Assembly (NCBI GenBank): GCA_948470475.1
Contig: OX419337.1
Span: 36,897,536 to 36,961,535 of the forward strand
Source: Galaxea fascicularis
Lineage: Eukaryota > Cnidaria > Anthozoa > Scleractinia > Euphylliidae
Length of the DNA: 64,000 nucleotides
Direction: 5' to 3'
A model generated the notes under the pieces. It ran no database searches and was not told where the DNA came from. It saw only the letters and a list, made by a program, of their open reading frames with translations. How positions within the stretch are numbered: the first letter of the stretch is position 1; every line of letters starts with the position of its first letter. A program made the translations under genes and the position numbers. Of this stretch, positions 13,001-27,600 are shown in pieces.

Positions 13001-16000
13001 TTTTTTGCAATTCACATATCTTGCCTCTTGGTTTGAAAATAAGTTGATGTTACTAAGTAGAAACAGAGCTTTGAATCACCTTTTATTAAGCCACAGGCAC
13101 TGTATTTGAATTCTCACAATGGCTTCTTTTACAAATCTTTGTTTTGATTTTTATATTGAAAACTAGCTGGCATAATTTTGAATCATAAAAGAGCAAAAGA
13201 AGTAAAGTCTCAACCTTGGAAATATGACCAAACAAAAATAGTGTCATAAAAATCATGAAATTCATATCTGATCAATAAATCCCCCTAATCTAATAAAGCC
13301 TACTGAAATTTACGGTACTAAAAATGACATTTTTTTTTCTGAAGCACTCACAATACACTGACCATGTTACTCTGAAAATTGCTGCAGATAGAATTTTTGA
13401 TAAATTGGGTAAACAAGGATATCTGTTGTGAATGGCATGAGCCCAGTGCATAGCACACATACTCTTGTTGTAAGAACAAAGTGGTGTCATTATAGGCCTT
13501 TTCCATCTTACAAGTAGTATCTGATGTTTTGTTTTTAATTTTTTTAATTATTTTCATTCCCTTAAATATTGGAATGTAGATATTCAATTTTAGTACTTGT
13601 TGGATGGCACATTAAATTATTTCTCATAGTTCATTCTTGACAGCATGGCTCTATGACTTCCTGAGTGAAGTTGTGTGTTATTACTTTTTTTAAAATTTGC
13701 TCATGTCACATTTATCAAACTACTAGAATCTGAAGTTTTTTGGCTTACAAAACCAAACTTTTGTGCAAAAAAACTCAATGCTTTTATTTCTCTAGACACC
13801 TGTGTCACGTTTTGTTTTGAAATCCCAATTTGAATTTCAAATCTAAAGTTTTGTGGCTAGGTTATCGTAGGCTATCCAGTGAATTCCTGACACTTCTAGG
13901 ATGTTAATTATTAAAATTAATTTATCTTGGCATTGAGAATAACAATACACGGCTTTGGTCATTCTGAATGCTCAAACATTAGTTTGTTGCTCAAGATTCA
14001 TTGCCATTGGCAACTTTTCCAGCTTTATCAGATCTTGCATAAGAACAATGCTAATGTGATTTAAATTTTACGTGCTGTCTAGAAAGCTGTAGTTTAAGCC
14101 GGTCAAATGGAATGTAGCTTAAGAAAATATTGGTAAATTTTGCCTTGAGCTGATGAAATAGAGGGCAGGGTCATCTCATGGTAAGAAATACAATTTTACT
14201 GGGTTTTTGTTGTGTGTGTGAAAATCATTATTTTGACTTTTTCAAGTAGGGTTTCCTTAATATTGCCAAGGTAAAATGCTTTTAGTGCATTGTAAAGTGT
14301 ATATGCATATGAGATCAAAATAAGAATACTTTGACAAAACTATATATTTCCCAGAATAATGCATGTTCTTTAAAAACACTAAATGTTCAGACTGTTCCCT
14401 CAATGCCAAAATCATTCAGCCAGAAATTTTTATTTACAAATGTGACATTTTACAAATTTGCTTGTACACATAGATTTCTTTCAATCCTTTTTAAATCACC
14501 ATTCTGTGGAATACTATTTTTCCAGGCTTGTTAAAGATCACTTTCTGCAATGAACCATGTCACCATTTTTTGGAGATATTATTGTGGATGATAGAACAGT
14601 TTGCCCTTTCTTTCTTGAAGCTGATTACCTAGCATCTTAATTCAAATGTCTATACATATTTCAAAATACCCAAATGCATCAAATTAATTTTCTGTAAAGC
14701 CGTCAAAGAAAATTAAAACAAGTATGGTTTCTTATTCATGGCTTCAGCAAAGTGTTTCAAAAATCTCAATAGCTGTGATGTCAAATTCTGCCCTTTTTCC
14801 TTCTGTGATTATTTAAATACAGTGTATCACTGGAATTATACTGGCACTGATAGTACGAATTATGCTGCTTTGTATAATTTATACAGACAGGTCATAGTGG
14901 TGCATGGGTTTAACACCTGTCCTTTCATACATTGTATGCTGTTTTATATTTTGTTTGGATAAGGTTACACAAGCAGTGGAATCGAAAAACAGATATCTTG
15001 TTTGACAGTAAACACACAGCTTCATAAAGCTCTTTATATGGAATATGATATGTCTTCAAAATTATGATCTTTACATTAGAATTTATGCAATACAAATGAA
15101 CGTGAAGTTAATTGGTGGTATGGTGTAAACATGACACCAAAGTTTGGTTTTCTGGTTAATTGGCTGCAAAGAAGTGAAAGCCTTAATTGATTATAATGGA
15201 GCCTTGTCATTTTGTTCTTAGCTGATCAAATTTTTTCTAGTCTGGAAGCAGAATATATTTTCCTAAAAGGGAACTTAAAGCAAAGTGTGTGTTTTTTTTT
15301 CTGCATTGAGTGGGGACATTTTCAAAGGTTTTGCACAATATTATCAATGTTATTTTGATGTGAGTTGTGTTGTCAGGTAAGTTATTTCAACTTTTCTTGG
15401 GGGCATTTTTGTTATTAATAACTGCACATAACGAAAACAAAAGTCTGATATTGTTTGGTACCATTGAAAAGTAGATGAAAGGTCAGATTCTTGTCTGTGT
15501 TCAGTACTACATTCTTTTTCTTCTCTGTGGATATGTAATGCAAAAAAATAATCATCATCTAATGTATTGCAATATATTTCAAAATTTATCACTTTTAGTT
15601 TCACTTGTTTTATAATCCAGAATTCGCCTGTAGTACAAATACACACTTCAAGTTGCCTATGATTTGCTATAGCAAAGGGCTGGCACTCAAAGGCTAGGTT
15701 TTGAATAACATACTTCATGGGGCATCTGCCTTACCAACTCAGTGATTGGTACATCCAAATTTCCAAGTTCCTCTTTTGAGTTACTGGTATTATATTTTGC
15801 CTTCATTTTTCTGAACATAAATTTTGTAACAAAATATTATTGTTATCACATTTGGTAATCAAATTTCTTGCTCTGTTTCTAATAAGAATTTCTGGTTTCA
15901 TTTTATGTTGCTGCTAATTTTTATACAGACTGAATTAAAATTTTTTGTTTCTTGTATTTGGTATACCAGTGATCTGATTACAGTCAGACAGCAGTTTGTT

Positions 16001-19000
16001 TACAATTATTATTTTTTTCATTCTCTGGTCGACATCTAATATTGTTGGTCACAGTTTTGTGCAACAGACTGAGTGTTATTCATATGCTAACTTTCATTTT
16101 TCCTTATCAGCTTTGATTAAACCTCGAAGGAATAAATTTTGTTTTTCTTTTCATTCTTTATTTATTTTAGTCTCATTCCTCTCCAATTTCACCCAAAGTG
16201 ATTTTTGTGCAGTGATACATATTCAGTGTAGTTGATTTTGTTTGTTAACCGCATGTCACGTATTTTAGATTTATATTTGAACAGATATATACTCAAACTG
16301 TTTTATAAGCCCACTACTGCACTAGCAGTGCAATAACCCTCACTGCCTACAATCAACCCTTTCACTCGCAGGATTGATCAATAAATTATTTCTCCTTTCA
16401 GTGTCATTACATTGTCAAGCAGACAGGTGGTTAGAATAAAGAAAACATCATCTAGGGGTTATTGTTTGATTGAACACCAAATTCCTAGAACTAACATGAG
16501 CAATGTATGGGAGACAGTAAGGAGAATTCATAATTATTGAGATCGTGGGAGTGAAAAGGGTTTAAACTATAACTCTGTGGAATTGCTGAAATTTTGTTGT
16601 TAGCTCAATTTTTGTTGAAGAATAAGAATCTATTTTTGCCATTGCTAGAGTAAACAATGTGACAATCTTCTGCATTTTTCTCTGGCTGGTTTCTTACACA
16701 CTGCTATCTTGGATGTTGTGGCATTGCATAGTCACTCAGTTCTCTCAGGAAAAAGAGAATTACCCGGCTGCTACCTGACAATGGCAGTTTTCATAATTAT
16801 GTCATCATTAAATCCAAAGTGGCAGCATGCAACACATTTAAAAGTAATTAATTATGTTATTATTTTAAACCTTTATTCCTAAGGGGTCTCCCTTTGATGA
16901 TGATGAGTAAAACAATTATTTATTATTGGCTGACGCAGAGTAAAATGTATAAGTCACTCTTAGGAGGGAAGGGGTTAAGTTCTAAACATTTCATTGAGTT
17001 ACTCAGTGAGAAATAATTTTCCAATAAGAGTGAAGGTTTCTTTTGACCCCTTAACTCCCAGACCTGATTAGCATGTAACTTCTCTTTACAATATCAATAG
17101 ATTATCCAACAGACAGGTGATGAGAATAGACAGACTTATCAGCTGGAGTATGTTACCTTGATATAACTCCAAATTCTCATAACTAATGTACAGTGAACTG
17201 TATAGCAGCTAGAAAGGAGAATGAACAATCAGATCTTGGGAGTTATAGGGTTAAGGCCAGAGTTTATAGCTTGGGCCAATGTCGTCAAATTTGTTGCTGA
17301 CCGGCATGCAGCTAGTCATGTGGCCTCATTTCCATCATGCCCGAACTTAAATCTACCTTCAGATGGTTATTTAGGCATGACTGCTCAACATCTGACATGG
17401 AGTTGAATTGGGTAACTGTTTCTGAGGTGGTCAAAATGTACTCACATTCATTGATTGAAGTGGTGCTTTAAACCTTTGAATAAATTACTATTCACACATG
17501 CATTGGCATTGTTTTGATGATTTCTGTCTTTCTTTTCCCATGATTGTACACTTGAATCCCTATTAAACAGCTTCCTATTAAATGGCCAGTAATCAAAGTC
17601 CGAATGAGTTGTATTGTTTTTTCCTCTTCAAAGACAGTGTCCACTGTCCATTTCCTTAATGATGGCTGCTTAACAGGTGTTAAAGTGTACTTATCTCGCA
17701 GATTTGTAACAAAAGTGAAATTGGTTCCCACATTTAAGAAGGTCATCAACAGAATTAAAATTAGAACTTCCTTCCACAACATCATTAAGAAAGCACCACA
17801 GGATTGTACTGCTTAACTGCTGCAACCGAATCTAATCAAATCAAATGTGTTAAAAGCACAGTTAACTAAAAAGTAACAAAAGATACACTAACCCACAAAT
17901 AGCAGGCTAGTGTATCTACAAGGCATCATCTTGTAGAGTGTAATAAACAGCACCATAGGGAAGTACCGCTCAGTAGCTTTCATTTGAATGGTCACACTTC
18001 AAGATTTCATCCACAGACTCAAAAGTGGAACCACCTTGTACAGCATAATAAACAGCACCACAGGAAAGCTGTGCTCAGTAGCTTTCATTTGAATGAAGCT
18101 TACAGTGAATAATAGTAAGAGAAGGAAGAAGTGATGAGGAGACCTCAGGAAACCCCAGGGCTTATTGTTGCACTTTAGTATTGTATTCACAGACTTAAAC
18201 ATTAGAGCCACCCAGTACAGTATAATTTGCAATCCTGAGGGAAAGTACTGCTTTGTAGCTTTCACTTCGCTAATTTTTAAGTAAAAAATTAATGTTGTTA
18301 TTGTCATTGTCATTTGAATGCTCAAGTTTTACATTTTGATGCAGACTTAAAAGTTATCTAAGGAATAGTATTTATTATCACTACACCATATCTGGATTGA
18401 AGACTGACTCTGGGAGGGACAGGTGTATCTACATGTGCTATGATTTCTTTTTACGTTTGGGACAAAAATACCTGAAAGTGGATTGACAGGGAGCCATTAA
18501 TACTGTCAACTTTGTCTAGGTCTTTGCTCTGAAAATGTTCAGGGGCTCGCTCAGTCATCATCTACATTTAAGATTTTTTTCTAACCTGACAGATTCTTAT
18601 TACAGAAAGTCAATAAATTAAGTAATTTTCTTGTTTAGGAATATTGCAACCTCTACTCGTGTGATTGAAACTTTGACCTTTTGAAAATTTCAAATGATGA
18701 GGTACTTTACATGGAAATTTCAATTACTCATTTTAGTGTCATGGTCAACAAAGGTGGAGCATAAGTTGAAATAGTCAACCCTATTTGGCATGAAAAAGCA
18801 GCAAGAACAAAATCAATACCCAAGTAGCTCTTTCCAAGACAACCACATTGCCTTGAGGTTCTTTGTGTATGGGAGGAATTGTTGGTGATTAATTTTGGTC
18901 TTGTTTTAGATTTGTATTTAATATATTTTGTCTGTTGTTTGTTCTTTTGTTTCTGTTTTGTCATTTGCAATGTGTTCCATTGTGCTGGTCAGACAGGGCA

Positions 19001-21579
19001 TTGATCAGGGGAGGATTTTTGGCACTGGTTTGATCAGTTGCCCCTGCAAATATAAATCTTGTTTGGCAAGTGAAAACAATAAAATGGTCATGCACTCACC
19101 CAGTTCTGTGTGAATGATGAATCAAATAAAAGGCCGTTTTAGATTATGACCTATAATATTGGAATCAAGTTGTAGAAAATTTAATTAGGCAACATATCTC
19201 ATTAAGCATGAATGGTGTTTTAACCCTAAATAATTTATTTTTCTCATCTAGTATTTCAAGTTTTCAGGAGCCATGTTATGTTTGTGTCTCTTCTTTTAAT
19301 TTAACTTTTGGTTAGTATTAACTACCCATTTAACTTGTTCTCGCATTCTGTTCTGTATGTTGAAGAATGGTGTACACGTCAGATTATTATTATGACATTG
19401 TATGCTTCATATAATGAGAGTAATGATTCAATGAAGCAAGAGTAATTCATTGGCAAGAGTTGACAAGCCTTGAGGACATTCAGGTCACAAGGCAGTTTTG
19501 TAATTAGGTTGTCAGCAGACTTTTATTAAACATTCAGTACTGAATAACAACCTCACATCTTTAAACACGCACACACTCAAAGAGAGATTGGAAAATTGGG
19601 AACTCAGCCCCTTTAAATTGAAGTGTTTATCCTCTGATAAGAAGAATCAGACAGATCAACACAATAGATTGAATGCAGGGAGATTTTAAGTCTCTCTTTT
19701 TGTGTTCTGGCAATTGGCACCTCAAATTCAGGTGAGAATCACCTGGAGAGGCTTTAATGTATGGGTTTGTGCAGGTAGTCATATGACAATTTGAATTATC
19801 TCCCTTGATTCAATTATTCATTCACATTATTTCTTCTGGATAAAGGGCATTTTACAACAGGTAACACTGTCTATGATTTTTGAATATATTCAGTGTGGTT
19901 TTCTATAAAGGTTTAGAAATTCAATGTATTAAAAATGTAGAAATTGTTTTCAATGGTTAGTGTTAATGTAAAAAATGGATTAATTCTCATGCTGCTGAAG
20001 TAACTGATGTAGTTTGGTGGCAAATTGCTTTGACTAGAGCACTTTCATAGATTATTTAATTTGCACAATTCCTTTAAATACATCTTTTTCTCATGGAGGT
20101 CTTCAATATTATTTTCATTAACACTGCCATTGTGTTCCAGCCTCAATTTAAGAAGATTCTTTGTCTGACATCTCAGCTGGCTAGCAACACATGATTTGTT
20201 CAAAATATTCACCATATCTTTATGAATAATAATTTTGTAAGTCAGTCATGCAATGGTGAGGACTGAAATTATGACCAGGAAATTATGTATATCGCCTGTG
20301 CAACCAACTAAAAAATATTTGGTTATTTTGTTGGCAGTATTTTTATAAGCTTTGTAGATAAACTGGTAAGTTGGTTAGTTGGTTTTTCTACCAATATATT
20401 TAAAACAAATTTTGGATATTTTTAAATGCCTCAATTGAACACTATTCAGTCTAGACAACTATCGTGAAATATTTGTTAAAGGAAAATTTTAACCTTAGCC
20501 TATGTATCTCCATGTGGAAAGTCATCCTCAATATTGATTTATTGGGTAAATTTCAGTAACTTAAGGTTTATTTGTTGCCAGAACATTTCTATTATATTTT
20601 ATTTCAGTATTATTTGTTCTAAAATGTTATGAAACATGTTGATTTTATCGCTGCTGGCTTGAATTGATGCATTGTACTGCAGTCTGTTCCAATTCATTTG
20701 CCCCAAAACATTGCCTCTTTTCTGTGTATTTGCTTTGGATATTTCCTTGGAAACCGGCATGTTGAAATTTGCTGTATGTAGATTTATGTATCATAGTCTT
20801 CATATCTCAAAACCAAGGAAGTCGCTTGGTAATCAATAAATATTACACACACAGGTACTACTTAAATCAGAGCTTCTGCCATAGAAGTGTCTTTCTGCTT
20901 TGTTTAAAGCAAACTATCTTTTTTCTTGCCATATATGCACCAAGTTGAGAAAGCTAAAATAATTTTGCAGTTGATATTTCAGTTGGGAAATTATTAAAAA
21001 AAAACTATACTTTAGGCTCTGAAAATAAAATCTAGACCTGTGAATCCTTAATATCACAGTAATTGCAGAATAAATTTAATACTAATTAAGCTGCCTAATT
21101 TGGAATAATTTATGGTGTTGAGAAAGAAAATTTGAAAAATAGTTGGAAGCTGTAGTTCTGTTTTAAGCTTCACATCCCCTTTTTCACTGATTTGGTAGTT
21201 ATTTAGCTTTGGCCTTGAGAATTTGTTTGTACATTGTTGGGTGTCTTCTATATTTTTTAGACAACACTTTTAGTTGGATAGTACAGAAAATTAATATGTC
21301 TCCATAGACTTTTTGTTCTATCTGGGCACGGACCCTACAGTAGTTTTCATTTTCAAACTACCAAACCTCACTGGTGGATTGTGCAATTGTAGTGTAGTGA
21401 TGATACGAGAAGATTTCAAAGTAGAAATGTTATAGAAATGTCGGCAGATAAACATAAATTTCCTTGCTCACAGATGGAATGGGAAAGTGGACTTCCAAAG
21501 GCACAACTTCTTCAAAACTTGCATGGATTACTGTAATAATAATTATTATTATCATTATAGCAATACATACAAGTTATTG

Positions 21580-21629
<50 letters not shown>

Positions 21630-24600
21630 GTTGTTGTTGTTGTTGTTGCTGTTGTTACTAGATCATATTATTTTAGTTTGAATTATCATTAGAAATAATA
21701 AAAATTGTCAGTGGTGTCACAATGACACTGAAACATTGGTTTTTTTATAGGTAATTTTTGCTTTCTGTTCACTGTTATTGTTATTATTTTTACTTTTATT
21801 ATTATGAACAAAGTATGGTAGATGTCAGACCTGTAACCTAAAATCAGCTTATCACATGTCATTGTTTATGCTTGTTTGTACAATCATGTTAAAATGGGTT
21901 GATTTTTTTGGATGGTTCATCCATGTTTTAATTGATTTACGCATAACTGACAGTTGTTGGAACTCAGGCTGTCTTTATCATAGTTCCCTGAGGTCATGTT
22001 GGTTTTCATGATTAATGCATTTTAACATTCAAGGAATTGCCTTTTATTTTGCTGTCATACGGCTGTGTGCTAAAGTGACTCTGGCAACTTCCTCTGTCAA
22101 ATACATTTAGAAATAGACGTTTCTTGGGCTAGTTTAGTGTGTAGAATGAAAAAAAACGGGGAAATCTGGAGTGAAATCCATTCGAATGTGAATTTAAAGA
22201 AGCAATAAAAGGTAAATAAAATCATGCTGAAATTCACAGCATGTGATTGACACTTGACAGGCATCCGTTTTGTACTAAAAGGGAAAAGTTGTTGATGTTA
22301 TATCATTACACCGATGGATGTATAGATTGCCAAAATAGAAACATGTTTCACTTAAGGTTTATTTTAAGCTCAAGATAGTGCAAAAGGTGGAGAACTGAGA
22401 GCCTTCTTGGGTTAAACCACTAACTACTGGCAGATTAAGACTGAAATTTATGAGTCAAAAGTATTGGCCATAATATATACCACCCTCGCAAGTAAAACGT
22501 TGGAAGTATGATAAAATAATTAATGTAAATTCAAGCTTTTTTTCTATCTTCTTTTGTTAGTTTGATCTTTGGTACAAGATCAAGGGCCTCAGCCAATCTT
22601 AGATTTTGTTGTCACTTTCATGTGCTTATCATGAGATTTTAGTATTTCATATTCTGTGATATTTACTGGTGTTGTCACTAAAAGCCATCAAAAAACAAAA
22701 TTGCAAGAAAATTTCCTTTCTAATAAACTAAAAAATTCAAATTTCAATGCGTGTATTAATTTTTAGTAACAAGTATTCTGACTACTGATAATTTTGTCAC
22801 AGGTAGTAACAAATATTTAGTATTTGCATTCGTTTTCTTGTGTTCCCTCGTTGACTATTTACATGTTTTCTTGTTTTGTTTCAGAGTGTTTACGGCAACA
22901 TCAGCCGAGTGCTAGACGTGGCTGACAAACTGAGCGAAGCAGTGCATTATGAATCTGATAGAATTGAAGCTCTAGCGCAGGCTGTGGATCGTGAATGGAA
23001 GTCCTTTGATATGAACATTACCCAGAGGAGTTGCTTGTTGGCGAGATCAGTTGCATATCACAAACATAGCGAGGAGGTAGGAATTTTTGTTAGTGCATTG
23101 CCTTTATTGCCTTCCAAGCAGCATTTTTCCGCTTCATACATAGTGTGTTTAACTTGATGCACAATGGATTTTCTTTTGTTGTCAAGAACAACAAGAACCA
23201 CATTAATTTTTATGTTATTAACCCCACAAACTGCAAGTGTTTGTCAGCACAAGTCTTCAGTTTACAAGCAAAGTCTATCTAAGTTGGTGGACATTAACAG
23301 CGAAAAAAAACTCTGAAAAAAATCTTTGATTCAAGAACCAAATGTATCATTGAGTCAGTCAACTGGATGTGTCAGTTTTGTGTTGTCTGACTTATTTTTG
23401 GCAAATTGTCCTTCAAACTCTTCTAAAACCTTTCTAACATCTAGTATGGTAATAGACCTTTGATTTTTTTTTCAAGTTTATGGACAAATAGTTTATGGCA
23501 ACTTTGATGCCACATGTTCTTGCATTGGTCTGCTTGAAAAGTAGACCAGGTTACACAAGTAATTTTTTAGTAATTTCTGTTTGCCAGTGTATACGTTTTG
23601 TCTGGGTGCAGTATTGGGGTGTAACCATGATTATTTTGTTTTTAGTTCCTTCACAATGTCAAAATCTGGCAGGAAAGGTTACAGAACAAAAACTACTTAG
23701 AAGTTAAAGAAGTGGCGGCAGTAGAGGGTTTATTGACGGATCTCAATGACTTGCGGCAAGAGATTGAAGATGCTTTTGAAACTGTTAGTGGAGATAGCAA
23801 AGCTCTATTGGCTGAACTTCAGAAATCTCCTTTAGTGGTTGAAAAACAGTTTCTTAAAAATCCTGAATATTCAGAGGAAGCCGGCTCTCACGTTATGGAT
23901 ATTTATCTAGAGGTTCATGAACATCACCGGCAGTTAGGATTATTATGGGAGAAGCGCAAGACACGACTTAAGGAGTACCTTCAGCTTTGCATGTTTGATC
24001 AAGACAGCTCTCAGGTAAGACATTAATGTGCATCTTGTGTCAAACTGGTGTTTGCCAATTCACACCAGCAACATTTTATCAAGTTGCCATATGTGAATGT
24101 GGTAATGTCAGTTTGGAAATAAGCTGTTAATCACGGTTGTTATTAGTAACCAGGACACGGCTACCGGCACCGGCACCCTTATCCTCTGAACACAATACCA
24201 CCTTTGCTGATCAGGTTTTAAATTAAACTGAATGACAATTAAGCCAACGAAATCTTAGGTGTACCTGCCTATTAAGAATCCTGTACCCTTCTGTTTCTTT
24301 AAATTAGTGATGCCTCTGCAAGTTGTTGGTAACACAGACGTTTCACTAATTTTAAGTAAGCAGGGGTACTCAAAACGTAACACAGAATTACATCTAATGT
24401 GGTATGTTTAGATGTATTTTGATGTAGCCAGGGACCTAAGGCCCTGACCTTTAATGGCTGCCCTGGTGACAGTTCTTTATTGTTTAATGCAATTTACCTC
24501 TCTATTTCTCCCTAATTTATCATGATGACATTTTGGCTTCCTACTCTATGTCCAGCTTAATTACCGGTGTAGTGGGGTATCTGAAAAGCCTAGGTACTGT

Positions 24601-27600
24601 TAAAAAAGGATGAACACAAGAATGACAATCATAGGCCCGTTTCAAACGCCGTGCTAAAGTCGTGCCGAACTAAATTCAATTTGGCTCGACTCTAGCACGA
24701 CATTGGCACGACTTGGTTTCAAACGTCGAGCTTAATTAAGTCGAGTTAAAAGCTGTTGCTGTAAACATGCGTCAAACCATAACAAACCGGTTTTGCTGAC
24801 TTTTAAAATGTATTTATAATTTATGAATTCAGTTCGGCACGGCAATAGCACGCCGTTTGAAACCATGCCGTGCCAAAGTCGGGTAGCACGACAGAGCTTG
24901 CCGTACTACACGGCAGAGTCGAACTTAATTCTTAAATGGTTTCAAACGCCGTGCTACGGCCGTGCCAAAGTCGAACTTAAATAACGAATTTAGTTCGGCA
25001 CGACTCTAGCACGGCGTTTGAAACGGGCCGTAGTTATGAACATTACCAAAGCAGTGGCGAAAAGAAAGCCTGAAAACCTGAAAAAGTTCGGGCTTGTGTG
25101 GAATTTCTCCAAGCTTTCTTGTTGCTACTGCTGAACAAGCTCTAATAGCTGTGACGATTGTTTGCATCTTTATTTATCTTAACCTGCAGTTCATTACGCA
25201 ATCTTTATATTTTCAACTTCATGTTGTTCAAAAACAGTAAAAAAAGGTTTAGTGTTCAGTGATACCATCTACCTTGTTTACGTTAATGTTCATGTTTGGG
25301 GTAACTGAAGATATCTTTTGATGCTATTTCAAATTACCCTGCAAAGTACTTTGAATTGACATAAGGTATTAATTTTATGTTAAACATATGGAAACTGTTG
25401 TGAAAGGGTTGCCCATTGTTAATCGAAGTGGATACGTCATCGTATGTACAGTATGAAGTATATTTTGTCTGACGACATAAACACTTGGATGATGACAAAA
25501 CGTGTTAGGCACAAAGAATTATACCATGAACTGCAGGCAAGTGGCCCGACTCATGTTCTTACCTCATTTTGACTTCCTCCATGCATTATTAGAGTACACA
25601 CACACTGACAAATTGAATTTTTATACATTGAATGTTTTCTTTCTTTGACTCATCGCATCATTCATGCATCTATACTTAAATTCCAAACTCGTCTAGACGA
25701 ATAGCAATTGTTAATTATTATCAAGTGAAGTTTACCAACACCATTCGAAAGAAAAAATTCATTGGAAAAAAATGACATTATTTTGGTTCTTTAAATTTTG
25801 TTTTGTTCTTTAAGTAGAAACGGCACTGTTTTTTGAAGGGAACACATAAATCAACCAGTTAACTTATTTTGAATCTTGGTCTCCTACTGTTTATAGGCAA
25901 AAGTATAATTAACCTATGGTATCATTAATTTAGCTGGGTCCTATTTTCACTCGAATAATCACAATTAAAAAATAGCGAGTCTTCTCTCTAAAGATACCGC
26001 TGAAATTCAGCCATGGGAAAAGGCAACTATCAGGAATTTATAATAATACTACAGGTATCGTACATGTAATTATAGAAGTTATTTTCGTCTGTGCTTTTGG
26101 GGAAAAATCTCCCTCTCTTTCCTGAAGTAAATTGTTTTTTTTTTTTTACCTTTCATAGTCCTTCTTTTGACAGACATTGCTTTTCTGTTGTGAACTCAAA
26201 GTATTTTGAAAATCCTAAGTTTTGAAACTTTTGTAAGCTTTGCGGCTTCGTAAAAGAATAGCATCATACTGATAGGATACATATATATGTTGTGCCGCGT
26301 AGCACTATAAACACAAGTGGTGAAACAGAGAATTAACTCTGCAGTGTAAATTAAAGTGCTAGAGAAACCCATGAAAAACCCACTGGGCGTTAGCCCTAGT
26401 AAAGGGTATCAGGGAACCACACGAGGCAAAGAAAAAATTCTTGTGACCTCGGTGGGAATCGAACCCACGACCTCCGGATTAGATCTACCGTTGCTCTGCC
26501 GACTAAGCTACGAGGTCGGACAGAGAAAGTCGGGGACGATTAAGGTGGTGAATCGCGGCGAAGAGAAAGTAAGAGTACATATATATGTTGTGCCGCGTAG
26601 CACTATAAACACAAGTGGTGAAACAGAGAATTAACTCTGCAGTGTAAATTAAAGTGCTAGAGAAACCCATGAAAAACCCACTGGGCGTTAGCCCTAGTAA
26701 AGGGTATCAGGGAACCACACGAGGCAAAGAAAAAATTCTTATGACCTCGGTGGGAATCGAACCTTGCAGAGCAACGGTAGATCTAATCCGGAGGTCGTGG
26801 GTTCGATTCCCACCGAGGTCATAAGAATTTTTTCTTTGCCTCGTGTGGTTCCCTGATACCCTTTACTAGGGCTAACGCCCAGTGGGTTTTTCATGGGTTT
26901 CTCTAGCACTTTAATTTACACTGCAGAGTTAATTCTCTGTTTCACCACATACTGATAGGATAGTTGTCTTAGGAGGTTAAAGATCAGAGTCACACTAAGG
27001 CATAGACTTTAGAGTTAAACCACCAGTCAATTGTACAGCCTGATTAAAAGCACAGACTTAAAAGTTATACTTCCTTGTACAGGCTAATGAACAGCACCGC
27101 TGGGAAGTACTGCTCCGTAGCTTTCATTTGAATGGTCACACTTTAGGATTTCATCCACAGACTCGAAACGTAGAACCACCTTGTACAGCATAACGAACAG
27201 CACCACAGGAAAGTTCTGCTTACTAACTGAGTATTTCGTCCACAGTCTTCCTGTTCTAGAACACTGTTGACCTTCATTTGGCTGTGGACACCTAAACTTT
27301 CACTTTCCACTTTCCACTGAAATCTCAACTTCCTTATTATCTTCAACGAAGTGGGGAGCAACTGTGTTTCATTCTCTTTAAAATGGAACACAGTTGCTTT
27401 ACCCCATTTCCTATAGAAGTAGTAGGGAGAAATTGTTGAAATTTTAGGCAAATTCATCTCTGTTTGATCAAGTGTTAATACTCGTAGAGTTCAAAAGGTT
27501 AACTTTCAGTGACTCACCCCACCCTAGGAAGTAATTTTTTCACTCATTGTACCTGCTTGTCTTGGTGTAAAACCTTCTTTTCCACCTGTTGAGTCTGGTG

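Larger units (their letters stand above)
8600..22884 (+). other. Intron 3 (14.3 kb, largest in the window)
   Basis: CpG-poor, AT-rich intron that splits spectrin repeat 2. It contains a hAT-like element (10002-10796), a C-rich tract (12297-12327), two complete TTAACCC MITEs (16353-16566, 17044-17255), a 106-bp repeat array (17938-18355) and a TTA/TTG microsatellite (21540-21660). The remaining stretches, including 10.8-16.3 kb and 18.4-21.5 kb, show nothing recognisable. Open stretches such as 15350-15718 on the minus strand match no family I know. Confidence 0.7.

Noticed and set aside
15350..15718. 122-codon minus-strand open frame
   Set aside because: No domain, motif or splice context recognised; AT-rich intron sequence of this length can stay open by chance.
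21464..21681. Poly-Tyr/Leu/Cys open frames
   Set aside because: Produced by the TTA/TTG microsatellite.
26444..26517. A functional tRNA gene on the minus strand
   Set aside because: Acceptor and T arms are good, but the anticodon arm does not form a standard stem-loop, and the sequence is embedded in a repeated SINE with target duplications.
26356..26634. 92-codon plus-strand frame with [16 protein letters not shown]
   Set aside because: It is the antisense translation of the tRNA-like SINE head; this peptide pattern is a familiar spurious protein produced by tRNA-SINEs.
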